Shown here piece by piece: positions 1-9,048 of a DNA stretch of 64,000 nucleotides. The notes under the pieces are model-generated. The model had not been told where the DNA came from. It worked only from the letters and a program-made list of their open reading frames with translations, and did no database searches. Numbering within the stretch: the first letter of the stretch is position 1; the number at the start of each line of letters is the position of its first letter. Made by a program: the position numbers and the translations under genes. Origin of the DNA: Streptomyces sp. P3 (lineage in GTDB: Bacteria > Actinomycetota > Actinomycetes > Streptomycetales > Streptomycetaceae). The stretch is from positions 248,001 to 312,000 of the forward strand of contig NZ_CP028369.1 of NCBI RefSeq assembly GCF_003032475.1. The letters run 5' to 3'.

Positions 1-810
1 ACGGGGACCGCCGCCCTGGCCGCCGGGGGCCTGGGGACGGGGACCGGCGCCGGGAGCACCCGGGCCGCCGGGACGCGGGGCGCCCTGCGGGCGGGGCGCC
101 TGCGGACGCGCCATGCCGGCGTTGCCGCCGGACGTGAAGGGGTTGTTGCCCGGACGCGGGCCTGCCGGACGGGCACCGCCCGGACGGGGTGCGCCACCGG
201 GACGCGGGCCCTGCGCGGCGGCCGGACGCTGACCGCGGTCACCGCGGTCACCACGGTCGCCGCGGTCCTGGCCCTGACCGGCGCCGGGGCGGCCGGCGGG
301 ACGGGGCGCGCCGGGGCGCGGTCCCTGCGAGGCCGGACGCGGAGCGGACTGGGCCGGAGCCGCGGGCTGGGCCGAAGCCGCCGGAGCGGCGGGGGCCGAC
401 GGCGGAGCGGTGAACTCCGGAGCGGCGGGGGCCGGACGCGGGGCGGGCTTGGGGCCCGGACGCGGGCCGGGGGTCGTCGGCGCGGGGGCCGACGGGACCG
501 ACGAGGCAGCAGGGGCGGCGGGAGCCGCGGGCTGCTGAGCCGTCGGAGGCTTGGGGGCGGCCGGCCGCGGAGCAGCCGGGCCCGGACGGGCCGACTGCGC
601 CGGAGAGGGCGCGCCGGGCCTGGGGGCAGCCTTGCGGGGGGCGGGCTTGCCGCCGCCCTGGAAGGCGTCTGTCAGTTTGCGGACAACGGGCGCCTCGATC
701 GTCGAGGACGCCGAACGGACGAATTCACCGAGTTCCTGGAGCTTGGCCATGACGACCTTGCTCTCCACCCCGAACTCCTTGGCGAGTTCGTATACCCGGA
801 CCTTAGCCAC
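1..810 (-). CDS. infB: Translation initiation factor IF-2, N-terminal part (runs off the window)
   Basis: IF-2 is the GTPase that brings fMet-tRNA to the 30S subunit. Only the first 270 codons lie here, all before the G domain. The protein starts at a GTG (808-810) with an AAAAGGAGC ribosome site 3-4 bases before it and opens [14 protein letters not shown], the IF-2 N-terminal fold. After about residue 55 it becomes a low-complexity Pro/Ala/Gly/Arg linker with many PRPG and PAAP repeats, as in other actinobacterial IF-2 proteins. It is the last visible gene of the rimP-nusA-ylxR-infB order, all on the same strand. Identification rests on the N-terminal motif and the context; the GTPase domain itself is outside the window. 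Confidence 0.95.
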   Translation of the reverse strand, partial: MAKVRVYELAKEFGVESKVVMAKLQELGEFVRSASSTIEAPVVRKLTDAFQGGGKPAPRKAAPRPGAPSPAQSARPGPAAPRPAAPKPPTAQQPAAPAAPAASSVPSAPAPTTPGPRPGPKPAPRPAPAAPEFTAPPSAPAAPAASAQPAAPAQSAPRPASQGPRPGAPRPAGRPGAGQGQDRGDRGDRGDRGQRPAAAQGPRPGGAPRPGGARPAGPRPGNNPFTSGGNAGMARPQAPRPQGAPRPGGPGAPGAGPRPQAPGGQGGGPR

Positions 811-860
811 TTCGCTCCTTTTAGGTCCGGGTGTGTCCGGACCGTCGCTACTTCATGGGC

Positions 861-893
861 GTACTCATCGCGTGCTCATCGAGTGCTCATCGC
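861..893. repeat. 11-bp tandem repeat, three copies, in the infB leader
   Basis: Three head-to-tail copies of G(T)ACTCATCGN/GTGCTCATCGN lie in the 147-bp gap between ylxR and infB. They are inside the leader of infB if that gene is read from ylxR. No function can be assigned. Confidence 0.5.
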
Positions 894-957
894 AATCTCG
901 ACCTACTTCCAACTCGCGGGGTACCAGAGCCGCACGGGGGTTCCGTGCGACGCCTTC

Positions 958-1254
958 TTACGGTGTTGCCTGCTCGGCAACGGTCGTCTGCTCGACGTAC
1001 TGGCGCAACACCTTTGTGTCGAGCGCTCCCGGGGCTCGCAACGCCCTCGTGAACGCCCGCCGGCGTACCGCCTGATCGAGACAGAACGGGGCGGGATGCA
1101 GATACGCACCCCGGCCGGGCAGCGTACCGCGTGGATCAGGGACACATGCGTCCTTGATCGCCACGATGCGCAGCAGCTCCGTCTTGGCCGCTCGCTCCCG
1201 GCACCCCACACAGGTGCGTTCAGGGCATGCTCCGGCGTGCGTCCGGCCAGACAC
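958..1254 (-). CDS. ylxR: YlxR/DUF448 RNA-binding protein
   Basis: Small basic 98-residue protein of the YlxR (DUF448) family, found between nusA and infB in many bacteria. The family signature is visible: RTCVGCRER near residue 13, the ELLRIV strand, and LPGRGAYLHP around residues 44-53. The family has been linked to RNase P and to nucleoid/RNA binding; its exact role in Streptomyces is not evident from sequence. The start is a GTG at 1252-1254 with a GGGGAGG site about 10 bases upstream. It lies 103 bp after nusA and 147 bp before infB, probably on the same transcript. Confidence 0.92.
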   Translation of the reverse strand: MSGRTHAGACPERTCVGCRERAAKTELLRIVAIKDACVPDPRGTLPGRGAYLHPAPFCLDQAVRRRAFTRALRAPGALDTKVLRQYVEQTTVAEQATP

Positions 1255-1356
1255 AGCTAAGTCTACCTCCCCGTGCCGACCTCACCCCTTCGGGGCAGGA
1301 GTCGAACACTTGCCGCACAGAACTCTGACGTGATCTCAGCCCACTCAGGCCGAGAT

Positions 1357-2343
1357 CTATTCCTCCGTCTGTTCGGTGTCCGGGCGGATGTCGATGCGCC
1401 AGCCGGTCAGACGGGCGGCGAGGCGGGCGTTCTGCCCCTCCTTGCCGATCGCCAGGGACAGCTGGTAGTCCGGCACGGTCACGCGCGCGGAGCGGGCCCC
1501 GAGGTCCACGACCTCCACCTTGGAGACACGGGCCGGGGACAGGGCGTTCGCCACCATCTCGGCCGGGTCGTCCGACCAGTCCACGATGTCGATCTTCTCG
1601 CCGTTGAGCTCGCCCATGACGTTGCGCACCCGGCCGCCCATGGGGCCGATGCAGGCGCCCTTGGCGTTCAGGCCCGAACGGGTGGACCTGACGGCGATCT
1701 TCGTGCGGTGACCGGCCTCGCGGGCGATGGCGGCGATCTCGACGGACCCGTCGGCGATCTCCGGCACCTCCAGCGCGAAGAGCTTCTTCACCAGGTTGGG
1801 GTGCGTCCGGGAGAGGGTGACGGACGGGCCGCGCACGCCCTTCGCCACCCGGACGACGTACGACCGCAGTCGCAGGCCGTGCGGGTACGTCTCGCCGGGC
1901 ACCTGCTCCTGCACCGGCAGGATGGCCTCCAGCTTGCCGATGTCCACGAGCACGTTCTTCGGGTCGCGGCCCTGCTGGACCACGCCGGTGACGATGTCGC
2001 CCTCACGGCCGGCGTACTCGCCGAGCGTCGCGTCGTCCTCGGCGTCGCGCAGGCGCTGCAGGATGACCTGCTTGGCCGTGGTGGCGGCGATACGGCCGAA
2101 GTCGGACGGGGTGTCGTCGAACGTCCGGGGCTCCTGCCCCTCCTCGAGGTCCTCGGGGTCCTCCTTCGCCCACACGGTCACGTGCCCCGATTGCCGGTCG
2201 AGCTCCACGCGCGCGTGACGGCGGCTTCCCTCGGTGCGGTGGTAGGCGATGAGGAGGGCCGACTCGATCGCCTCGACCAGCAGGTCGAAGGAGATCTCCT
2301 TCTCCCGCACCAAGCCCCGCAGGGCGCTCATGTCGATGTCCAC
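1357..2343 (-). CDS. nusA: Transcription termination/antitermination factor NusA
   Basis: NusA binds RNA polymerase and nascent RNA and modulates pausing, termination and antitermination. The 328-residue product has the N-terminal polymerase-binding domain (about 1-125), an S1 domain (about 130-200, [10 protein letters not shown] onwards) and two KH domains, with the KH signature [16 protein letters not shown] and DIVDWSDDP. It ends after KH2 without the C-terminal acidic repeats of E. coli NusA, as usual for actinobacteria. The GTG start (2341-2343) has an AGGAGG site that overlaps the stop region of rimP, so the two genes are translationally linked. Confidence 0.97.
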   Translation of the reverse strand: MDIDMSALRGLVREKEISFDLLVEAIESALLIAYHRTEGSRRHARVELDRQSGHVTVWAKEDPEDLEEGQEPRTFDDTPSDFGRIAATTAKQVILQRLRDAEDDATLGEYAGREGDIVTGVVQQGRDPKNVLVDIGKLEAILPVQEQVPGETYPHGLRLRSYVVRVAKGVRGPSVTLSRTHPNLVKKLFALEVPEIADGSVEIAAIAREAGHRTKIAVRSTRSGLNAKGACIGPMGGRVRNVMGELNGEKIDIVDWSDDPAEMVANALSPARVSKVEVVDLGARSARVTVPDYQLSLAIGKEGQNARLAARLTGWRIDIRPDTEQTEE

Positions 2344-2345
2344 GG

Positions 2346-2870
2346 CTACGCCTCCTCTTCCTTCTCGTTGCTGTCGCTCTGGTCGGCCGAGCCGTCCTTG
2401 CGGTTGAACTCGACCTGTACGCGCGCCTTGTCGACGTCGCCGAAGGCGAGTCGGCGGGCGGTGGCCTTGCGGCCCTTCACGCCGGGCACCTCGACGTCGA
2501 GCCCCTCGTCGTCGACCGTCAGGATCCGGGCGACCAGGTCGCCGCCCGCCCCGAGCTGGAACCGGACCAGCCGGCCGGTGGCGCGCACGTAGTGCCGGTG
2601 TTCGGTGAGGGCGCGCTCCGCGCCCGGGGTGCCGACCTCGAGGGTGTACTCGCCCTCGCCCATCGCGTCCGTCTCGTCGAGCTTCGCCGAGAGCGCACGG
2701 CTCACATCGGCGATCCGGTCCAGGTCCGCTCCGGTGTCGGAGTCGACGACGACGCTCAGCACTCTTCTGCGGCCTACCGAGTCCACGGTGATCTCTTCGA
2801 GATCCAGACCCTGGGAGGCGACGAGCGGTTCCAGGAGCTCTCGCAGCCTCTCGCTCTGGGTGGTGCTCAT
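2346..2870 (-). CDS. rimP: Ribosome maturation factor RimP
   Basis: RimP assists 30S subunit maturation. The 174-residue protein has the typical two-domain form, with [12 protein letters not shown] at the N-terminus, [20 protein letters not shown] in the middle and [12 protein letters not shown] as the family hallmark. The C-terminus carries an acidic, Ser/Glu-rich tail. I chose the ATG at 2868-2870, which has a GAGGAGT site about 9 bases upstream; the longer frame reaching 2960 starts without a ribosome site. It is the first gene of the rimP-nusA-ylxR-infB block, with only two bases between its stop and the nusA start. Confidence 0.95.
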   Translation of the reverse strand: MSTTQSERLRELLEPLVASQGLDLEEITVDSVGRRRVLSVVVDSDTGADLDRIADVSRALSAKLDETDAMGEGEYTLEVGTPGAERALTEHRHYVRATGRLVRFQLGAGGDLVARILTVDDEGLDVEVPGVKGRKATARRLAFGDVDKARVQVEFNRKDGSADQSDSNEKEEEA

Positions 2871-3100
2871 CCGGGTGACTCCTCGGCCGCGTGTGCTGTT
2901 GTGGGTGGGGGCTCGTGTCTGGTCAAAGGGTATCCGGTCGCAGGGAGTGTTGCCGTCCACCTGTGCACGGAGGGTGGCGGGGGCTCCCGCGCGCGGTGCC
3001 GCTGAGTGGTGCGCGCGGGGCGCGCGGGTACGGTGATCACGGGTTCGCCGCCCACCAGGACAGGTCCTGGTTCCGTACGAGTTCGCCGAGGACGTCTGCC

Positions 3101-3733
3101 GTGCCGCTCCCCCACCCCTCGCGCACCCCCTCGGGGCCGCGAAGAAGAACCCTGCTCGCCTCGGCCGCCGGGGCCGCTCTGCTGACGGGCTGCTCCGCCG
3201 GGCCCGAGGAGAGCGCGAAGCGCGCGAGCGGCACCCCGTCGGTCACCGAACGGGTACGCGCACGTGCGGCACAGGAGAGCAACGGTCTGGTCGCGCGGTA
3301 CGACGCCGCGCTGGCCGTCCATCCGACGCTGGCGGCGCGGCTGGCTCCGCTGCGGGCGGAGGTCGTCCGGCATGTGGCGGCGTTCGGGGGCGCCGCCACG
3401 GCGTCCCCCTCCCCCTCCCCCACGGCCACCGGCGACCGCCCCGAAACCGGACCCGTCACCGGCGGTCCCTCGGCTTCCGTCACCGGCTCCGCCCCCGCCG
3501 CGACTGCGCCCGGCGGCGCCTCCTCGGCCCCACCGTCCGCCGCCCCACCGTCCGCCGCCGCGCCGGCGACCGAGCGTGAGGCCCTGGTCGGGCTCGCCGC
3601 CGCCGAGCGGGCGCTCGCCGACCGCAGGGCCGCGGAGCTGCTGGATGTTCCGGGCGAACTGGCCCGGCTGCTCGCCTCGGTGGCGGCGGCCGGCGCCGCG
3701 CACGCCTATCTGCTGACGGAGGGGACGCGATGA
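3101..3733 (+). CDS. Tat-type lipoprotein of unknown function
   Basis: A 210-residue protein with an N-terminal GPRRRTLLASAAGAALLTGC, that is a twin-arginine segment followed by a lipobox (LLTGC). It should be exported and anchored to the outer face of the membrane by a lipidated cysteine. The middle (about residues 95-155) is a Pro/Ser/Thr/Ala linker; both flanks are alanine-rich helices. The GTG at 3101 has a CGAGGA site 8 bases upstream. Its stop overlaps the ATG of the ferritin-like gene by four bases (ATGA), so the two are coupled. No enzymatic motif is seen. Confidence 0.75.
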   Translation: MPLPHPSRTPSGPRRRTLLASAAGAALLTGCSAGPEESAKRASGTPSVTERVRARAAQESNGLVARYDAALAVHPTLAARLAPLRAEVVRHVAAFGGAATASPSPSPTATGDRPETGPVTGGPSASVTGSAPAATAPGGASSAPPSAAPPSAAAPATEREALVGLAAAERALADRRAAELLDVPGELARLLASVAAAGAAHAYLLTEGTR

Positions 3734-4230
3734 GCGGGGAGACGGGCGCGGAGCTGACGGCGCTGCAGGCGGTGCTGGCCGCGGAGCATGCCGCCGTGTA
3801 CGGCTACGGGGTGGTCGGCGGCCGCGTCGGCGAGGGCCGGAGCACCGAGGCGCGGGCGGCCTACGACGCGCACCGGGCGCGGCGGGACGCGCTGGCGCGC
3901 GAGGTGCGCGGTCTGGGCGCCGAGCCGGTCGCCGCGAGCGCCGGCTACGCGCTGCCGTTCCCGGTGGCGGACTCCGCGACTGCGGTACGGCTCGCCGCCG
4001 ATCTGGAGGATCGGGTGGCCGGGGTGTACTCCGACCTGGTGCGGGCAGCCGCCGGGACACGGAGGCGGGAGGCCGCGGGGGCGTTGCGGGAGGCGGCGGT
4101 CCGCGCGGCGCGCTGGCGGGGCGGGAGCGTAGCCTTCCCAGGACTCGCCGAGCAGAACGGTACGGATCCGGCCACGGGCCCGGCGTCCGCGGCGGCTGTG
4201 GACGCGGCGGCGGGAGCGACCGCGCGTTAG
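3730..4230 (+). CDS. Ferritin-like domain protein (DUF4439 type)
   Basis: A 166-residue helical protein resembling the DUF4439 ferritin-like family. LQAVLAAEHAAVYGYGVVGG at residues 11-30, HRARRDAL at about 47-54 and LEDRVAGVYSDL at about 95-106 give the EH/HxxRR/LE pattern of a four-helix bundle. Whether it binds a metal cannot be told from sequence. It has no signal peptide. Its four-base overlap with the upstream lipoprotein gene suggests that the two products act together at the membrane. The C-terminal 35 residues are Ala/Thr/Gly-rich and probably disordered. Confidence 0.75.
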   Translation: MSGETGAELTALQAVLAAEHAAVYGYGVVGGRVGEGRSTEARAAYDAHRARRDALAREVRGLGAEPVAASAGYALPFPVADSATAVRLAADLEDRVAGVYSDLVRAAAGTRRREAAGALREAAVRAARWRGGSVAFPGLAEQNGTDPATGPASAAAVDAAAGATAR

Positions 4231-4358
4231 ACGAGGGCCCGGGCGACGCTCGGGCCGCGGCGACGGTCCGGGTCCGGCGGCGACAGGCGGCGGTTCCCAC
4301 GACTGCGGCCGCGGGGGCGCCCACGGTTGACCGGGAGACGGAAGGGAACGACTCGCGC

Positions 4359-5258
4359 ATGGCTTTCGAACCGCCTCAGCGTCTGGTCCGAGCGCTCGGT
4401 GAGACGGCACCGGACGGTGACGGCTGGTTGGAGACCCTGCCGGAGACGGCCCGGCAGGCCGTCGCTCTGCGCGAGTTGACCGTCGACCGGGTGCAGGCGC
4501 CGGGCGGCCGGAGCAGCCTCGTCGTGCTGGTGCGGCGGGCGGACGGGTCGCCGGCCGTGCTGAAGCTGGCCCCGCCCCGGTTCCGGCCCGAGGCCGAGCG
4601 GGCCGCGCTGACGCACTGGGACGGCCTGGGCGCCGTCCAGCTGCTGGACGGGCCGACGACACCGGGGGCGCTGCTTCTCGAGCGGCTGCACCCCGACGTG
4701 TCCGTGCGGTCCCTGCCCGAGGCGAAGGCGCTGCTGGAGGCGGCCGGGACACTGCGGCGGCTGTGGGTGCAGCCCCCGGCCGGCCATCCCTTCGAGACCG
4801 TCGCCGAACGCACCGGGCGGCAGGCGGAGGCCATGCGGGCGAGCGTCTCGGCCGAGCCCGACGTGGCCGCCCTGGTGGACGCGGCGCTCGCCGCACGCGA
4901 GGGCCTGCTGGCCGCGCCGCCCGAGCATCTGTTGCTGCACGGGACGTTCCGGCAGAGCAAGGTGCTGGCGGGTGAGCGGATGCCGTGGCTCGCGGTGGGG
5001 CCGGACCCGGTGGCCGGCGAGCGCGCGTTCGATCTCGCTCGGCTGGTGCGGGACCGGGTGGAGGATCTGATCGCGTCGCCGTCCGGGGCGGCGACGACCC
5101 GCCGACGGGTGAAGCGGCTCGCGGAGTCGCTGGAGCTGGACCAGGAGCGGGTGCGGGGCTGGACGCTGTTCCGGGCGGTGGAGTCGGGCGTGCGCGCACT
5201 GCGGGTGGGACGCCGCACGGACGCGGAGTTGCTGCTGGAGTTCGCCGGCTGGCTCTAG
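4359..5258 (+). CDS. Aminoglycoside-phosphotransferase-fold protein, probably inactive
   Basis: The 299-residue product resembles the streptomycin 6-kinase branch of the APH family: TARQAVALRELTVDRV, LVRRADGSPAVLKLAPP (nucleotide-binding strand with the lysine) and GERAFDLARLVRDR in the C-lobe. The catalytic loop is altered. Where kinases have HGDxxxxN, this protein reads HGTFRQSK from His194, so the catalytic Asp is Thr196 and the metal-binding Asn is Lys201. The IDP motif that supplies the second metal-binding Asp reads VGP (Gly214). I therefore infer a non-catalytic or substrate-binding role rather than antibiotic resistance. The ATG has GGAAGGGA about 13 bases upstream. Confidence 0.7.
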   Translation: MAFEPPQRLVRALGETAPDGDGWLETLPETARQAVALRELTVDRVQAPGGRSSLVVLVRRADGSPAVLKLAPPRFRPEAERAALTHWDGLGAVQLLDGPTTPGALLLERLHPDVSVRSLPEAKALLEAAGTLRRLWVQPPAGHPFETVAERTGRQAEAMRASVSAEPDVAALVDAALAAREGLLAAPPEHLLLHGTFRQSKVLAGERMPWLAVGPDPVAGERAFDLARLVRDRVEDLIASPSGAATTRRRVKRLAESLELDQERVRGWTLFRAVESGVRALRVGRRTDAELLLEFAGWL

Positions 5259-5494
5259 TGCCGTGACCGGACGCACCGTCGGCCGGGGGAACCCCCACTC
5301 GTCCGACCCGATGTGCGCGGTTCCCGCTGCCTGTTCCCCGGTCGGCATGACCGCTCTCCTCCGCGGTGACGTCCTGTCACGCCCCACGGTCGGGGAACCG
5401 CCCGGGAGAGCCCGGTGAGGCGGCCGTACGCCTCACCGGGACTCCCTGCGACGACCGGTACTCCCCGGGACGGCTCTTCACGTCACGCGGAATG

Positions 5495-7198
5495 TCACAC
5501 GGTGAGGCGGGTGATCGCCTCGTCCACCGTGAGCTCCTCGCGCTCGCCGCTCCTGCGGTCCTTCAGCTCCAGGACGCCCTCGGCGGAGCGGCGGCCCGCC
5601 ACCAGGATCTTCGGCACGCCCATCAGCTCGGAGTCGGTGAACTTCACGCCCGGGGAGACGCCGGCCCGGTCGTCGACCAGGACGCGCAGACCGGCCGCGC
5701 GCAGCTTCTCCGACACCTCGAGCGCCAGCTCGGTCTGCAGGGCCTTGCCCGCGGCGACGACGTGCACGTCGGCCGGGGCGACCTCGGCGGGCCAGCACAG
5801 ACCCTTGTCGTCGGCGGTCTGCTCGGCGAGGGCGGCGACCGCGCGGGAGACGCCGATGCCGTACGAGCCCATGGTCACCCGGACCGGCTTGCCGTTCTGG
5901 CCGAGGACGTCGAGCTTGAGGGCGTCGGCGTACTTGCGGCCCAGCTGGAAGATGTGGCCGATCTCGATGGCGCGGTCCAGGTGGAGGCCGGTGCCGCACT
6001 TCGGGCAGGGGTCGCCCTCCTGGACGACGACGACGTCGACGTACGCGCCGACCTCGAAGTCTCGGCCCGCGACGACGTTCTTCGCGTGCGTGCCCTCCTT
6101 GTTGGCGCCGGTGATCCAGGAGGTGCCGGGGGCCACCCGCGGGTCGGCGATGTACGTGACCTTCTCGCCCAGGCCCTGCGGACCGACGTAGCCGCGGACC
6201 AGGTCGGGGCGGCCCACGAAGTCCTCGGCGGTGACGAGTTCGACGGCGGCCGGGGCGAAGTGCGCCTCGACCTTGCCGAGGTCGACCTCGCGGTCGCCGG
6301 GCACGCCGACGGCGACGATCTCGCCGTCCACCTTCACCAGAAGGTTCTTCAGGGTCGCGGAGGCCGGCACGCCGAGGTGGGCGGCGAGGGTCTCGATGGT
6401 GGGGGTGTCCGGGGTGGGGATCTCCTCGAGCGCGGGCACGCCGTCGGCGTCGACCGGCTTCAGCTCGTAGGTGATCGCCTCGGTGTTGGCCGCGAAGTCG
6501 CAGTTGGGGCAGTCGGCGAAGGTGTCCTCGCCGGCGCCGGCCGGGGCCAGGAACTCCTCCGACTTCGAGCCGCCCATGGCGCCCGCGGTGGCGGCGCAGA
6601 TGCGGTAGTCGAGGCCGAGACGCTCGAACACCTTCTGGTAGGCCTGGCGGTGCAGCGCGTACGAGTGGGCCAAGCCCTCGTCCTCGGTGTCGAAGGAGTA
6701 GGAGTCCTTCATGAGGAACTCGCGGCCGCGCAGGATGCCGGCCCGGGGGCGGGCCTCGTCACGGAACTTCGTCTGGATCTGGTAGAGGATGACCGGCAGG
6801 TCCTTGTAGGAGGACGCCTGGTCCTTCACGATCAGCGTGAAGATCTCCTCGTGGGTCGGACCGAGAAGGTAGTCGCCGCCCCTGCGGTCCTGAAGGCGGA
6901 ACAGCTCGGCACCGTACTCGTCCCAGCGGCCGGTCGCCTCGTAGGGCTCGCGGGGCAGCAGCGCGGGGAGGCTGACCTCCTGGGCGCCGATGGCGTCCAT
7001 CTCCTCGCGGACGATGCGCTCCACGTTCGCGAGGACCTTCTTGCCGAGCGGCAGCCAGGACCAGATTCCGGCGGCGGTGCGGCGGACGTAGCCCGCCCGG
7101 ACGAGGAGCTTGTGGCTGAGGACTTCGGCGTCCGCCGGGTCGTCGCGCAGCGTCTTCGCCATCAACTGGGACATGCGCTGGACCGGTGCGTTGGCCAT
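5495..7198 (-). CDS. proS: Prolyl-tRNA synthetase (bacterial type, with editing domain)
   Basis: Charges tRNA-Pro. The 567-residue length is that of the bacterial form. Class II motifs are present: [13 protein letters not shown] near the N-terminus, [25 protein letters not shown] (motif 2) and [10 protein letters not shown] (motif 3). The middle region around residues 240-380 ([20 protein letters not shown]) is the INS/YbaK-like editing domain that removes mischarged alanine. The chosen ATG (7196-7198) opens [13 protein letters not shown], the usual start of actinobacterial ProS, with AGGAG about 10 bases upstream; an upstream in-frame extension to 7291 lacks a ribosome site. It stands alone on the minus strand. 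Confidence 0.97.
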   Translation of the reverse strand: MANAPVQRMSQLMAKTLRDDPADAEVLSHKLLVRAGYVRRTAAGIWSWLPLGKKVLANVERIVREEMDAIGAQEVSLPALLPREPYEATGRWDEYGAELFRLQDRRGGDYLLGPTHEEIFTLIVKDQASSYKDLPVILYQIQTKFRDEARPRAGILRGREFLMKDSYSFDTEDEGLAHSYALHRQAYQKVFERLGLDYRICAATAGAMGGSKSEEFLAPAGAGEDTFADCPNCDFAANTEAITYELKPVDADGVPALEEIPTPDTPTIETLAAHLGVPASATLKNLLVKVDGEIVAVGVPGDREVDLGKVEAHFAPAAVELVTAEDFVGRPDLVRGYVGPQGLGEKVTYIADPRVAPGTSWITGANKEGTHAKNVVAGRDFEVGAYVDVVVVQEGDPCPKCGTGLHLDRAIEIGHIFQLGRKYADALKLDVLGQNGKPVRVTMGSYGIGVSRAVAALAEQTADDKGLCWPAEVAPADVHVVAAGKALQTELALEVSEKLRAAGLRVLVDDRAGVSPGVKFTDSELMGVPKILVAGRRSAEGVLELKDRRSGEREELTVDEAITRLTV

Positions 7199-7278
7199 GG
7201 TTCTCGTACTCCTGCCGATGGGGTCCTCCGGACCCGGGCGGGACCGGGAGCGGGGAAGGTGGTGGCTAGCGCCGCGCA

Positions 7279-7312
7279 CGGAAGGGTTCACCGGCTCGCG
7301 CGAACCCTTCCG
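7279..7312. terminator. Hairpin between acetyltransferase pair and proS
   Basis: An 11-bp perfect inverted repeat (CGGAAGGGTTC / GAACCCTTCCG) with a 12-base loop lies downstream of the acetyltransferase genes and about 80 bp before proS on the same strand. There is no U-run, as is common for Streptomyces terminators. Confidence 0.6.
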
Positions 7313-7363
7313 GTCACGGCACTAGGAGGTTAGCCGGGAGCGCGGCGTGCCCGGAAATCCGTT

Positions 7364-7897
7364 TCAGCGGCGCAGGAGAGGCAGCGGGGCGCCCATCACC
7401 GCGTACGGCCGGGGGGCGCTCGGGAACAGGACCCGGCCGGCCAGGTCGCGGTACCCGAGGGAGCGGTAGAGGGCGCGGGCGGGGCTCTCGGTGTCGATCG
7501 CGGAGAGGATCGAGCGGGGCTCGGTCGCGGTGTCGGTGATCGTGGTGATCAGGGCCCGGCCCGCGCCGCGGTTCTGGAAGGCGGGGTGGACGTGGAGCTC
7601 CGTGATCACGAAGGAGTCGTCCAGCCAGTACTCGTTGTTCCGGGCTCGCAGGTAGGGCTGGACGACGGTGGACCACCAGTGGGTGCGGTCGTTCGGCATG
7701 CCGTAGACGAAGCCGATCAGCCGGCCCTCGGGGGTCGTCGCACCGAAGGCCCGTGCCCCCGGGCTGGTCATGTGGCGCAGGACGATCTGCCGTCTGACAG
7801 CCACTTCGTCCGGCCCCAGCCCGAAGGCGACTGCCTGGACGGCCAGGGCCTCGTCCACGTGGGCGGGAAGGTCCAGGGGGCCGATGGCGAGGTCCAT
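7364..7897 (-). CDS. GNAT family N-acetyltransferase
   Basis: A 177-residue single-domain GNAT protein. ELHVHPAFQNRGAGRALITT at about residues 98-117 is motif A, with the Q/RxxGxG/A acetyl-CoA phosphate loop. SPARALYRSLGYR near the C-terminus is the usual motif B. The substrate cannot be predicted. It follows another GNAT gene on the same strand after 21 bp, so the two are likely co-transcribed; the pair upstream of proS is conserved in streptomycetes as far as I recall. Confidence 0.85.
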   Translation of the reverse strand: MDLAIGPLDLPAHVDEALAVQAVAFGLGPDEVAVRRQIVLRHMTSPGARAFGATTPEGRLIGFVYGMPNDRTHWWSTVVQPYLRARNNEYWLDDSFVITELHVHPAFQNRGAGRALITTITDTATEPRSILSAIDTESPARALYRSLGYRDLAGRVLFPSAPRPYAVMGAPLPLLRR

Positions 7898-7918
7898 GGC
7901 GGGGAGCCTACAGGGGCG

Positions 7919-8782
7919 TCAGAAGAGCACGCTCGTGAAGGCGCCGACCTCCTGGAAGCCCACCTTCGTGTACGTGCGCCGTGCCGCCGTGTTGAAGTCG
8001 TTGACGTACAGGCTCGCCACCGGGGCCACGTCCGCCAGGGCGTAGCGCAGGATCGCGGCCATGCCGGGGGCGGCGAATCCCCGGCCGCGGTACTCGGGTG
8101 CCACCCACACGCCCTGGATCTGGCAGGCCTGAGGGGTCGCCGCGCCGATCTCGGCCTTGAAGACGACCTTGCCCCGGTCGTCGAGGCGGGCGAACGAGCG
8201 GCCGGAGCCGACGAGTTCGGCGACGCGGGCCTGGTAGAGCAGACCGCCGTCACCGGCCATCGGGGAGACACCGACCTCTTCGGTGAACATCGCCACGCAC
8301 GCCGGCATGATCGTGTCCATCTCGTCCTTGCGGATGCGGCGGACGTAGGGGTCCGGGGCGATGTCGGCGGGCATGCGGTCGGTGACCATGAGGGGCTGGC
8401 GGGTGCGGACCTCGCGGGCCGGGCCCCAGTGGGGTTCGAGGAAGCGCCAGAGGCGGGTCGTCGCCTCGGTGGGGCCGACGATCGAGGAGCAGCGCCGGCC
8501 CGCGCGGCGGGCGCGGTCGGCGAAGGCGCGCACGGCGCGGGGGGTGGCGCAGATCGGGACGAGGTTGGCGCCCGCGTAGCACAGGGACGTCAGCATGCCG
8601 TCCTCGTACCAGCCCCACATCTCGCCGCCGAGCCGCCACGGGTCCAGGCCCGCGACCTGGACGCGGGACGTCACGAAGGCGTTGGCGACCGGCTCGCGGT
8701 CGAGGACGGCGAGCGCGGCGTCCAGGTCGCTCGGTTCGAGGACCCGGGAGGTCGTCTGGGTCAACACGCGCGGGGGCCTCAC
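7919..8782 (-). CDS. GNAT family N-acetyltransferase with N-terminal DUF4081-like domain
   Basis: A 287-residue protein. The N-terminal half (DREPVANAFVTSRVQVAG...WGWYEDGMLTSLCYAGANLVPI) resembles the DUF4081 domain found in actinobacterial acetyltransferases. The C-terminal half has the GNAT motif QGVWVAPEYRGRGFAAPGMAAI and the terminal YVNDFNTAARRTYTKVGF. The start at GTG 8780-8782 is uncertain. A second GTG at 8765-8767, preceded by GAGG about 11 bases upstream, would shorten the protein by five residues. The substrate is unknown. Confidence 0.85.
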   Translation of the reverse strand: MRPPRVLTQTTSRVLEPSDLDAALAVLDREPVANAFVTSRVQVAGLDPWRLGGEMWGWYEDGMLTSLCYAGANLVPICATPRAVRAFADRARRAGRRCSSIVGPTEATTRLWRFLEPHWGPAREVRTRQPLMVTDRMPADIAPDPYVRRIRKDEMDTIMPACVAMFTEEVGVSPMAGDGGLLYQARVAELVGSGRSFARLDDRGKVVFKAEIGAATPQACQIQGVWVAPEYRGRGFAAPGMAAILRYALADVAPVASLYVNDFNTAARRTYTKVGFQEVGAFTSVLF

Positions 8783-8891
8783 ACTCAGGTCTGACTGGCT
8801 CCCCGCACTGTACCCGCGGAAGCTTTGGCGTGCCGCCCTGCGTTCAGCCGGCGTTCGTCCGCCGTGAGCGTGGGCTTGTCGTGCCGTCCCG

Positions 8892-9025
8892 CGGGGGCTG
8901 CGCCCCCGAACCCCCGACCGGCCCTGGACGGGCCCCGTCCTCGGACGCCGGACGGGCTGAACAGACCGGCCGGCGTCGTCCCGGGACCGACGGGCTGGGA
9001 ACGCCGGCCGGCGTCATCCCGGGAC
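8892..9025. repeat. Hairpin-rich intergenic repeats behind ispG
   Basis: Between ispG and the acetyltransferase gene there is a GGGGGC-TGC-GCCCCC type hairpin (8892-8908), a motif seen between many Streptomyces genes. It is followed by two 22-bp direct repeats of CCGGCCGGCGTC(G/A)TCCCGGGAC at 8966-8987 and 9004-9025, with one mismatch. The palindromic content suggests that this stretch terminates ispG transcription. Confidence 0.55.
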
Positions 9026-9048
9026 ATCCCCGGGAGCGGGCGTCGGTG

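Noticed and set aside
4359..5258. Aminoglycoside resistance gene
   Set aside because: The catalytic Asp and metal-binding residues of the kinase motifs are missing, so resistance is not supported.
2867..5298. Two minus-strand frames of about 500 codons over the lipoprotein and ferritin-like genes
   Set aside because: Composition is Arg/Pro/Ala repeats, typical of the shadow frame of high-GC genes; the plus strand has lipobox and family motifs.
4227..5387. Long minus-strand frames over the aminoglycoside-kinase-like gene
   Set aside because: Arg/Pro/Ser-rich composition without domains; codon third-position GC supports the plus strand.
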